DNA of 51,075 bases from Prevotellaceae bacterium. Its GTDB lineage: Bacteria > Bacteroidota > Bacteroidia > Bacteroidales > UBA932. Within the stretch, counting starts at the first letter, position 1, and each line of letters starts with the position of its first letter. Positions 43,604-51,075 of the stretch are shown one piece after another. The notes beneath the pieces were generated by a model. The model ran no database searches. It was not told where the DNA came from and saw only the letters and a list, made by a program, of their open reading frames with translations. The stretch spans positions 1 through 51,075 of the forward strand of contig JAISFN010000066.1 in assembly GCA_031263585.1 (NCBI GenBank), read 5' to 3'. A program made the translations under genes and the position numbers.

Positions 43604-44842
43604 ATGACGCCAAACAATATTGCTCCGGTGCGTTCTTCGGAACGCCATGCCATTCTTGATGTATTAAGAGGAATAGCCCTTTTCGGTATTTGTCTTGCCA
43701 ATTACCCTGAATTTTCCCTGTACACGTTTCAAACAAAAGAGGTGGGAGAAGCCATGCCGACAGCAAGTATCGACCACATTATAAGATTTCTTCAGTATCT
43801 TTTTATAGACGGCAAATTTTATACGCTATTTTCGCTCTTGTTTGGTATTGGTTTCTCAATCATAATATCCAACGCCATGAAAAAAGGCGGTAACGGGATG
43901 AAGATATTTTATCGCAGAACGACTATCCTGATATTTATCGGGCTTTTTCATTTGATATTTTTATGGGCAGGAGATATTCTTATCCTGTATGCAGTAGTCG
44001 GCTTATTCCTGCCTTTATTCAGGAATGTATCAGATAAAAAACTTATCCTTTTTTCTGTGTTATTACTGTTTTTTCCTATTCTCATAGACGGATTTATCAC
44101 ATTCTTTAATTTGAATTTATCGGCTCCCGTTATCAGTGCGACCCAATACTTTCATAACAAAGCAGGCATTACGGAAGAAAACTTCCCTGTTTGGCTCGTA
44201 GAAGGAAAAAGCTACATGGATATATTAAAATTCAATTTAGCAGGCGCTTTCATCCGTATGCAGGAATTTATAGACGGAAATAGAATATTCAAAGTATTGG
44301 GATTATTTCTACTCGGTTTATACATAGGGCGAAATAGGATATATGCCAACCTGAATGATAACAAGAAACTATTAAAGCAGGTCATACAATACGGATTGCT
44401 TATAGGTTTATCAATTTCAATACTTTACGCTTGGGAATCGACAAGCGGTCATCCGTTTGGATTAGTCGGTCATTCCATTATCTACGCAATAAGCGTAGTT
44501 CCATTAAGCCTTGCTTATGCGTCTATTATCTGCCTGTGGTATCTGAAAAACAAAGAACGAAAACTATTCAATGTGCTTGCAGCGCCCGGCAGAATGGCTC
44601 TTACAAATTACATAATGCAATCCGTATTCGGAATAATTATTTTCTATGGAATTGGTTTTGAATTAGGTGCGAAAATAGGGCTTGTTTATGTGGAGCTTAT
44701 TGCGATGGGAGTTTTCTTGTTTCAGGTTTTTTACAGCTACTTCTGGTTGCGATATTTTCAGTTTGGACTATTGGAATGGTGTTGGCGTATGCTGACTTAC
44801 GGCAAACGGTTGAAGTTAACAAAACAAACAAAACAGGGGTGA
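43604..44842 (+). CDS. DUF418 (YeiB-like) membrane protein
   Basis: 412 residues. The start ERHAILDVLRGIALFGICLAN is the family signature, and the DUF418 block (LGLFLLGLYIGRNRI; LAAPGRMALTNYIMQSVFGI) is near the C-terminus. About nine or ten hydrophobic helices are visible. It is an inner-membrane protein related to acyltransferase-3-like families; the substrate is unknown. It appears intact, with the usual ending YFQFGLLEWCWRMLTYGKRL. Its end runs into a broken flavoprotein gene. The surrounding mixture of families is unusual for the core genome and suggests acquisition. Confidence 0.85.
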   Translation: MTPNNIAPVRSSERHAILDVLRGIALFGICLANYPEFSLYTFQTKEVGEAMPTASIDHIIRFLQYLFIDGKFYTLFSLLFGIGFSIIISNAMKKGGNGMKIFYRRTTILIFIGLFHLIFLWAGDILILYAVVGLFLPLFRNVSDKKLILFSVLLLFFPILIDGFITFFNLNLSAPVISATQYFHNKAGITEENFPVWLVEGKSYMDILKFNLAGAFIRMQEFIDGNRIFKVLGLFLLGLYIGRNRIYANLNDNKKLLKQVIQYGLLIGLSISILYAWESTSGHPFGLVGHSIIYAISVVPLSLAYASIICLWYLKNKERKLFNVLAAPGRMALTNYIMQSVFGIIIFYGIGFELGAKIGLVYVELIAMGVFLFQVFYSYFWLRYFQFGLLEWCWRMLTYGKRLKLTKQTKQG

Positions 44843-45342
44843 GCTTTAAAACAAAAAACATTGAGCCTAATAACGAAGATAGAGTTGTTTATGAAATAGA
44901 AAAAGTCTTCCTGAGAGATAAGAATAGAAAATACCACACCGGTTGCTATGTGTGCGAAAAAACCAAAGGAGGAACATGTGCAATAAAAGACGATATGCCC
45001 GAATTATTGGAAAAAATTATACAGGCCGACGTACTTGTATTATCTACTCCTGTATATTTTTATTGCATAAATGCACAATTAAAGACGGTTATCGACCGCA
45101 CGGCAGCAAGATATACGAAAATTAAAGATAAAGATGCCTAGCCTACTTAATAATAGCAACAGTTGGAGAACCGGAAATGAAAACCATGGAAGTTACAATA
45201 ACTTCTTTTCGCGGATTTCTTGATTGTCTGGAAAATGTACGCGAGGCGGGATTAACGCTCGGACAAGGCGTACATATACTTGGAGAGGTAAAAGAAAACC
45301 CTGCCATGTAGGAAGCATGCATAGCAGGTACGACAATATAAT
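44838..45342 (+). pseudogene. Broken iron-sulfur flavoprotein / NADPH-dependent FMN reductase
   Basis: The first part reads EIEKVFLRDKNRKYHTGCYV, then CEKTKGGTCAIKDDMPELLE, and LVLSTPVYFYCINAQLKTVI, the middle of a flavodoxin-fold FMN reductase with a CxxC-type cluster. The N-terminal FMN-phosphate loop is missing. After TAG at about 45139 the protein continues in another frame (IATVGEPEMKTMEVTITSFR, GFLDCLENVREAGLTLGQGV) up to TAG 45309-45311. Two lesions plus the missing start make it a pseudogene. Confidence 0.75.
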
Positions 45343-45370
45343 CAAATATCATTTAAAAAACATTCGAGAA

Positions 45371-46237
45371 ATGAAACAAACAATCAGTAACAAGTTTTTT
45401 GAGGGCGAAAGACCTTTATTTGCAACTAATGACATACGTCTTGAAAACGTAAAATTTTATCCCGGAGAATCGGCGCTTAAAGAATGCAAGAATGTAGAAG
45501 CCTACAAATGCGAATTTATGTGCAAATATCCATTTTGGCACAACGAAAATGCGTTGATTGAAGATTGCCTGTTCACGGTTTACAGCCGTGCGGCTATCTG
45601 GTATGCTAAAAACATACGCATGATTAACAGCCGTGTGGATGCACCCAAAATGTTCCGCGAAATAGACGGACTTTATCTTGAAAACGTAAAAATCCCAAAT
45701 GCAGGCGAAACAATATGGAATTGCCGTGATATAAAACTTCGCAATGTGGAAGCGCGCGGCGGAGATTATATTTTCATGAACAGTGCGAATATCAACATTG
45801 ACGGCTTCTATCTGCAAGGGAACTATTCGTTTCAAGATGCAAAGAATGTAATTGTCCGTAATGCAAAACTCGATTCAAAAGACGCTTTTTGGAAAACAGA
45901 GAATGTTACGGTTTACGATTCCGAAATAAACGGAGAATATTTGGGTTGGCATTCTAAAAACCTGAAATTGGTAAACTGTAAAATATCAGGGACACAACCA
46001 TTGTGCTACTGCACAAACCTGATTTTGGAAAATTGCACTCTTGCCAACGATTGCGACCTGTGCTTTGAGTACAGCATACTTGAAGCTGTTGTAAACAGTA
46101 ATATCGTAAGCATTAAAAATCCCGCAGGAGGTTTTATTACGGTTAATGATGTTGCAGAAATAATCATTGACGAAAATTGCAAAAATCCCGGAGCCTGTAA
46201 TATTAGAACAAATAAAAGAACCTGTTGTGCCGGATGA
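45371..46237 (+). CDS. DUF3737 family protein (right-handed beta-helix-like)
   Basis: 288 residues from ATG 45371; the frame is open upstream but that part belongs to the broken flavoprotein. The start [20 protein letters not shown] and the repeated motifs ([42 protein letters not shown]) are those of DUF3737, whose periodic pattern suggests a parallel beta-helix. Function unknown. It overlaps the next gene by ATGA; DUF3737 beside a MalY/PatB-type gene is an arrangement I recall from other anaerobes. Confidence 0.88.
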   Translation: MKQTISNKFFEGERPLFATNDIRLENVKFYPGESALKECKNVEAYKCEFMCKYPFWHNENALIEDCLFTVYSRAAIWYAKNIRMINSRVDAPKMFREIDGLYLENVKIPNAGETIWNCRDIKLRNVEARGGDYIFMNSANINIDGFYLQGNYSFQDAKNVIVRNAKLDSKDAFWKTENVTVYDSEINGEYLGWHSKNLKLVNCKISGTQPLCYCTNLILENCTLANDCDLCFEYSILEAVVNSNIVSIKNPAGGFITVNDVAEIIIDENCKNPGACNIRTNKRTCCAG

Positions 46238-47394
46238 TACACGATTTTGACGAGATAATATCCCGCAGAAATAGCAATTCTTACAAATGGGATTCGGTAA
46301 ATGACGAAAACGTATTGCCGATGTGGGTAGCAGATATGGATTTTCGTACAGCTCCCTCAATTATTAAAGCATTGGAGAAAAGGGTTCAGCACGGCATTTT
46401 CGGATATGCCAAAGCGCCTGCCGCATTTTTTAATGCAGTAACAGGGTGGTTTGAGAGAAGACACAACTTTTCAATTCAAAGAGATTGGATACTCTTTACA
46501 AGCGGCGTCGTACCTGCCCTATCCGCTGTTATAAAGGCCTTGACAAATTCGGGAGACAAAGTAATTGTTCAAACTCCCGTCTATAACTGCTTTTTTTCGT
46601 CTATTCGCAATAACGGTTGTGAGATAATATCAAATGATTTGCTCTATCAAAATGGAACATATACTATTGATTTTGACGACTTGGAAGAAAAAGCGTTTGA
46701 CCCCAATGCGAAGCTATTACTGCTTTGCAGTCCCCATAATCCCGCAGGGCGGGTATGGACACGGGAAGAACTGCAACGAATTGGCGAAATTTGTTTGAGG
46801 AACAATGTGATAGTCGTTTCTGACGAAATACATTGCGATTTGGTTTATCCGGGACATACGCATATCCCTTTTGCTTCTATTAGCGAAGACTTTCTTAATA
46901 ACTCGATTACTTGTAATGCTCCTAGTAAAACATTCAATTTAGCAGGTATACAAGTAGCCAATATCATTGTCGCAGACGAAGAAATGCGGCGCAAAATAGA
47001 TAAGGCGCTCAACATAAACGAAGTTTGTGAAATCAACGTTTTTGCGGTCGAAGCATTGATAGCCGCTTACAATGAAGGAGAAGATTGGTTAGAGGGTTTG
47101 AAAACTTATTTGTACGAGAATTATTTATATCTGGATGCCTTTTTCAAGCAAAACCTGCCAAAACTAAAAGTCTTACCCTTAGAAGCAACTTATTTGGTTT
47201 GGGTAGATTGTTCCTCTTTGAAAATACCCTCCGAAGACATATCGAAAATATTACTTAATAAAGGCAAGCTGTGGGTAAATGAGGGTACAATGTACGGTAA
47301 ATCAGGAGAAGGATTTATCCGTATCAATATAGCTACCAGACGTGAAAACCTCATAAAAGGATTAGAAATTATCAAGAATACCTACGGAACATGA
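46234..47394 (+). CDS. MalY/PatB-type PLP-dependent C-S lyase or aminotransferase
   Basis: 386 residues from ATG 46234. The fold-type I aminotransferase landmarks are complete: [10 protein letters not shown] at the start, [32 protein letters not shown] and the PLP lysine K232 in [13 protein letters not shown]. The C-terminal [11 protein letters not shown] contains the carboxylate-binding arginine. MalY/PatB members cleave cystathionine or cysteine to pyruvate, ammonia and a thiol; aminotransferase activity is also known. It could complement the methionine operon at 6-11 kb, but its coupling to DUF3737 rather than met genes suggests a separate role. Confidence 0.88.
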   Translation: MIHDFDEIISRRNSNSYKWDSVNDENVLPMWVADMDFRTAPSIIKALEKRVQHGIFGYAKAPAAFFNAVTGWFERRHNFSIQRDWILFTSGVVPALSAVIKALTNSGDKVIVQTPVYNCFFSSIRNNGCEIISNDLLYQNGTYTIDFDDLEEKAFDPNAKLLLLCSPHNPAGRVWTREELQRIGEICLRNNVIVVSDEIHCDLVYPGHTHIPFASISEDFLNNSITCNAPSKTFNLAGIQVANIIVADEEMRRKIDKALNINEVCEINVFAVEALIAAYNEGEDWLEGLKTYLYENYLYLDAFFKQNLPKLKVLPLEATYLVWVDCSSLKIPSEDISKILLNKGKLWVNEGTMYGKSGEGFIRINIATRRENLIKGLEIIKNTYGT

Positions 47395-47509
47395 AAACAA
47401 CTGGCAGAAACGGGTAAAAGAGACTGTAAATTTAACTGAGTCAGGAAAGAATAAATTACTATTTTTACTAATATAGTTTTATAAAGCAAGCAGAAACAAC
47501 GTTCGACGG

Positions 47510-48262
47510 AATGCACAGTAGTCGATTTAATTTTGAAAGTATTAAGAAGAAAGCTTATGAGCAACTCAAATCAGGCAAGTCTTTATTAGGCTATGAATAA
47601 CAATATACGCCGACTCAGTGACCGGAGGGAGGAGAATCCGAGCAACAGGGTTTCCTCCGAAACTGTCAACGCCGTCGCAAGGGGTTCTTCCCGATATTCA
47701 AATCTGAGGCAATCGTCCTCCTGATAGCGCCTATGCCATCGTCCGGAAGGATGCCGTTCTTTACAAAGTTGCGGACGGCAAAAACCGCTCTGTTGCCGGA
47801 GCTGTCTATAACATTCCGGGAGTCAACAAAGAGGGTTATAAAGACCCTTAGTATGTATATTGTTAAAAGTGAAGGAGCCGATTTCCGGTTATCCCGCCTT
47901 TCAGGCTTACAATCCCTGAGAGTGGAAGCTTATCCTTATCGTCTGTACGGATAAGCTGACCGGATTTGTCGGCGCCGTCAAGAGTATTTTCCCTGATGCT
48001 GCAGTCCTGATCTGCATTGTACGCCAGATTCGTAACTCTATTAAATATGCAGCCGGTAAAAATCAGAAGGAGTTTATACGCGATCTTAAACTGGTTTACC
48101 GGGATACCGGTAAAGCACAGGTAGAAGCCGAACCAGACAATCCGGAACTCAAATGGGGTGATGATTCCCCGATCATTATAAAATCCCGGCGCGATAACTG
48201 GGACAGGTTCCCTGATTACTTCCATTATCCGGATGATAGCGCACGGATGATACACCATGAAT
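47510..48262 (+). pseudogene. Degenerate IS256-type transposase
   Basis: Blocks in several frames match IS256 order: SIKKKAYEQLKSGKSLLG (N-terminus), DAYAIVRKDAVLYKVADGKN, AGAVYNIPGVNKEGYKD, GADFRLS, TGFVGAVKSIFPDAAVLICI, RQIRNSIKYAAGKNQKEFIR, ELKWGDDSPIIIKSRRDNW and YPDDSARMIHHE. Frameshifts, stops and a missing C-terminus (the final catalytic glutamate region) make it inactive. It ends next to a truncated gene on the other strand. Confidence 0.85.
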
Positions 48263-48282
48263 AACAGCTTTGTTTACTTTTT

Positions 48283-48495
48283 TTATAGGTATCGCTGCAT
48301 ATAGCTTATCAAGAAAAAAGATAGCTTCGAGCGCTCAACATTAACAGATTTTGCAATATTTTCTAATGTTTCTCCATATTGCATACATTCTATTACGTTT
48401 GCTACAAATTCGTTTATTTCCACAATAATGGTTGTTGGATAGCGATATGCCAACGCGGTTGAAGAGCCTTTAATAATGTGAAAATTATGTATCAT
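48283..48495 (-). CDS. Short protein resembling the N-terminus of a radical SAM peptide maturase (RRE/PqqD-like)
   Basis: 70 residues. The pattern YPTTIIVEINEFVANVIECM, then GETLENIAKSVNVERSKLSF resembles the PqqD-like winged-helix segment that binds leader peptides at the start of many Bacteroidetes radical SAM/SPASM maturases. No CxxxCxxC follows; the frame ends beside the dead IS256, so the enzyme body is likely lost. It lies 11 bases after the outer-membrane receptor gene on the same strand. Family assignment is tentative. Confidence 0.4.
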   Translation of the reverse strand: MIHNFHIIKGSSTALAYRYPTTIIVEINEFVANVIECMQYGETLENIAKSVNVERSKLSFFLISYMQRYL

Positions 48496-48506
48496 ATCAT
48501 TTTCTA

Positions 48507-50866
48507 TTATTGCATTTCTATCCTGTTTAAGTTCAAATCCACCTTAGCCCGTGTTCTGATGGGTTTCCCGAATTTGTAAATCAATCCTAAATATACCGCT
48601 TGCGTATTGCTATCGGTAAAGCTTTCTGCAGTAAACCCATTCCCGTAACTATATGTTGTGGTATATGTGTTCAGTATGTTATAGATTGAAAGAGCCGCAG
48701 TAAGGTTATTTCCAAATGTTTTTTGCATATGAAACCGTAAGTTCCAGCGGTCGCCGGTTTTTGACGCATAGTAATGGGTAGTGGGATAATAAGTAACGTA
48801 GAAGTAGGCTATTAATTTTTTTGGAAAATAAAAAATATTGGTCAAGTTTACATTATAATTAAAATAACTTGCGCGTATATTTTGTCCTTGCGCATCAGGA
48901 GTATCGTACATATCTTCGTTCATGCTGAGAGCTAAGGTTGGCCGGTAAATCCCCCAAAAACGCGCATGATAATCGATACTTGTATTAAGAATAATTTTCT
49001 GGGTACGCCCTATGTTGTCCCAGGTAGTATAGAACACATCGTTATCCGAGTAATAAGTATTGACAATATCATCCTTCGTATGCATGTAAGAGGCAAAAAT
49101 ACTCCATGTTAACTTGTTCCTTTTCTGGTAAACACTCAGATCGATGGAATGCGTATAAGCAGGGGCTAAATCAGGGTTTCCGATACTACGGGCAGACGGA
49201 TACTGATAGTTAATGACGGCGTAAGGGGACACATTGAATAACTGAGGCCGCTTAACCCGTTGAGTATAACTCAACGTCAGGCTTAAGCTCTTACTTACTT
49301 GTTGGTTAAAAGCTATGCTTGGATACAAATTAAAATAAGTGTTTGTACGGATGTGCGTAGTGTTCCGGTATAGTTTATCCTCGGCAAACTCGCCCCGCAG
49401 CCCGGCTTGCGCGCTAAACTTTTTTATCTTTTTCCCCATGATAAAATAAGCGCTCTCCAGCATGCGATCCATCTTAAACGCATTATCGTACCGCAACTGC
49501 CATGAGGAGGCATTTTCATCGTATTGCGACAGCTTATCGCCTAAACGCATGTATTCAATATCCGAAGCGGCTCCTGCTTCCAGCATCCATGTTTTAAACA
49601 GGGGCGTTGAATATTGTATTTCTACAATATTGTTATTCGATTTATACTGCATATCGTCATTATATGTCAAGTCCGTTTCGCTGTCGAAAAAAAGGTCGAC
49701 TTCATAGGGCTCCCGTAAAATACTGCGTAACGTCAACCGTCAACTCTGTTTTATTCTTAAAAGTATGCGCGTAGTTCAGGCCTATCTGATTATCATTGGA
49801 ACCGACCTTCACCTGTTGGCGGCTCAAATAAGATACCGGCTGCGATACTCCCTCTTTGCTATACCCGGTTTCCATAAGCATTTCCCCATTGCGAAAGGAA
49901 TTTTCCCAATACAAGCTAAACATGTTCATACTATCCGGATAGTAATCTGCCCCTAAGCGTGCAGTAATACGGTTGATTTTCGGAGCGCCGCTCCGGATCT
50001 GATTCACGAAATAACCGGCGTCGTATTTCTCGTTTAAATACCCTTCTTCTTTGATGCCGGTATAACGGTCGTAGGCATTCGCAAATACATTCCATTTTTG
50101 TGTCCGGTAATTTAAGGTAGCAATGGCATTATACTGATTATTTGTTCCGCCGCTTCCCTGAATCATACCATTGATCCCCAATGGCTCACGCTTTGTTTTC
50201 AGGTTGATGATGCCGCCAATGCCTTCGGGATTGTATTTTACCGAAGGATTGGTAATCACGTCCACTGATGCTATCATACTTGCCGGTACTTTGGTAAGAT
50301 CCTGCATAGCCTGCCCCGCAGGACGCCCATTTACAAGAATAGTTGGCGCATATGTTTTGAGCGTTACTTCCTGCCCGTCCACTTTTATTTCCGGTAACGA
50401 CTGAATGACATCGGCAACGCTGGCTCCGCCGACCGCAATTTTTGGGTCTATATTAATGATCTTTTTATCAGGCCGAAATTCTATAGTCGTCCTATCGGCA
50501 GTTATCGTAACTTCATCCAACGCTCGTACATCCATATTCAGCAAAGCGTCCATCTGTATATTTTTTTGCGGTAAAGATTTCTTTGTAATTTCTATCGTTT
50601 TTGACAGATAACCCATGCATGAAATGCTTAGATAGTAATTCCCCTGCGGTAGTTTATTTATTTCATATTTCCCCCCTTCGTTGGTCATTGCCCCCGATAC
50701 GACTTGTTTACTTTGAGCATCGTAAACGGAGATGGTTGCGTACGCCACAGGATTATTGTTAACGCTGTCCTTAATAACGCCGTATATACGGATATTTTGA
50801 CCCAAGAGGCTTGCAGCGCACAGTAAAAAAGTACTTGCAAACAGAAGCAGGGATCTATTTAGTCAA
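48507..50866 (-). pseudogene. Outer-membrane beta-barrel receptor (TonB-receptor-like), frameshifted
   Basis: Two frames together make one protein of about 780 residues. The first (to 49702) has a signal peptide (SLLLFASTFLLCAASLLGQ), a carboxypeptidase-regulatory domain (IRIYGVIKDSVNNNPVAYAT), and a plug domain (VADVIQSLPEIKVDGQEVTL, NPEGIGGIINLKTKR). The second frame (48507 to about 49712) is the barrel (KSLSLTLSYTQRVKRPQLFN, GNPDLAPAYTHSIDLSVYQK). A one-base indel near 49702-49715 separates them. The signal peptide has no in-frame ATG: TTG at 50866 needs a second one-base change. Two lesions suggest a pseudogene, or sequencing errors. Confidence 0.8.
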
Positions 50867-50941
50867 TCCTTATTAGCAGTACATCAATTTGGTTATTAGT
50901 AATTTATATTCGAAAACACGCATGTAATTCCACCATTTTTG

Positions 50942-50949
50942 TATCTTTG
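50942..50949 (+). promoter_or_regulatory. -7 box (TATCTTTG) of the right-edge transposase
   Basis: TATCTTTG matches TAnnTTTG, 22 bases before the ATG at 50972. Confidence 0.6.
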
Positions 50950-50971
50950 TAGTCTAAAAAACTGGCAAATC

Positions 50972-51075
50972 ATGTTAGGCAAATTACCTGAAATCACGCA
51001 ACGCGATCTATTTCGCCCGATGTTAAAAGATTTTATCGATCCCAGGCACGAGCTTGTCTTGCTTGCCGACGCGAT
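50972..51075 (+). CDS. Transposase N-terminus (IS5/IS1182-like), cut by the window edge
   Basis: The first 34 codons are visible: MLGKLPEITQRDLFRPMLKD, then FIDPRHELVLLADA. This matches the start of Bacteroidetes IS5/IS1182-type transposases (xLFRPMLxDFIDxxHELVLLAxxI). It has its own -7 box. Its terminal inverted repeat should lie between about 50865 and 50940, next to the 5' end of the broken receptor gene, but I cannot identify it without the other end. Confidence 0.7.
   Translation, partial: MLGKLPEITQRDLFRPMLKDFIDPRHELVLLADA

Noticed and set aside
45986-46360. 124-codon minus-strand open frame
   Set aside because: Overlaps DUF3737 and PatB coding sequence on the other strand; no motif.

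Overview
The window looks like a chromosomal segment of a Bacteroidales bacterium. I infer this from repeated promoters of the Bacteroidetes form (TTG, 18-19 bases, TAnnTTTG), a Bacteroidetes-type tyrosine integrase lacking the first catalytic arginine, a SAM riboswitch feeding a metY-metX-thrA run, an aspartate-type MurA, a sigma-54 gene, many 34-residue TPR proteins, a double-glycine leader peptide and an outer-membrane beta-barrel receptor of the TonB-receptor class. The genus cannot be fixed from sequence alone.

Layout. 1-1168: 3' part of a secreted MORN-repeat protein with a 210-bp DNA tandem repeat. 1.9-4.8 kb: nitroreductase, fabI, and a surface-repeat protein. 4.9-5.6 kb: a dead IS1-type transposase. 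5.68-10.85 kb: a methionine/threonine operon (promoter, SAM riboswitch, metY, metX, fused aspartokinase/homoserine dehydrogenase). 11-19.6 kb: housekeeping genes (DEDDh exonuclease, murA, asnS, rpoN, small TPR protein, tadA, alanine dehydrogenase) with intergenic repeats, including a 159-bp MITE-like element and arrays with an 8-base period. 20.1-25.6 kb: two TPR-array proteins, one about 1185 residues, separated by a dead IS5-type transposase.

26.0-39.8 kb: an integrated island. It enters the 3' end of tRNA-Asp(GTC), and a 14-bp copy of that tRNA end marks the far border. Inside, seven genes run in one direction from one well-formed promoter: a DUF4143 ATPase, an OLD-family ATPase/Toprim nuclease with a UvrD-like helicase (Gabija-like pair), and jetABCD (Wadjet type I). 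A tyrosine integrase, a 48-nt palindrome and an outward-facing promoter lie at the right end. The gene families suggest phage defence (Gabija) beside plasmid defence (Wadjet) in one mobile unit.

39.9-51.1 kb: a second accessory region in decay. It starts with an AT-rich group (membrane protein, four-cysteine peptide with a GG leader, two envelope proteins), followed by a helically phased TTTAAA array and fragments of a dihydrofolate reductase-type gene, an IS982 transposase and a sugar acetyltransferase. Then come DUF418, a broken flavoprotein, DUF3737 and a MalY/PatB-type lyase, a dead IS256 transposase, a short protein resembling the start of a radical SAM peptide maturase, a frameshifted outer-membrane receptor, and the start of another transposase at the right edge.
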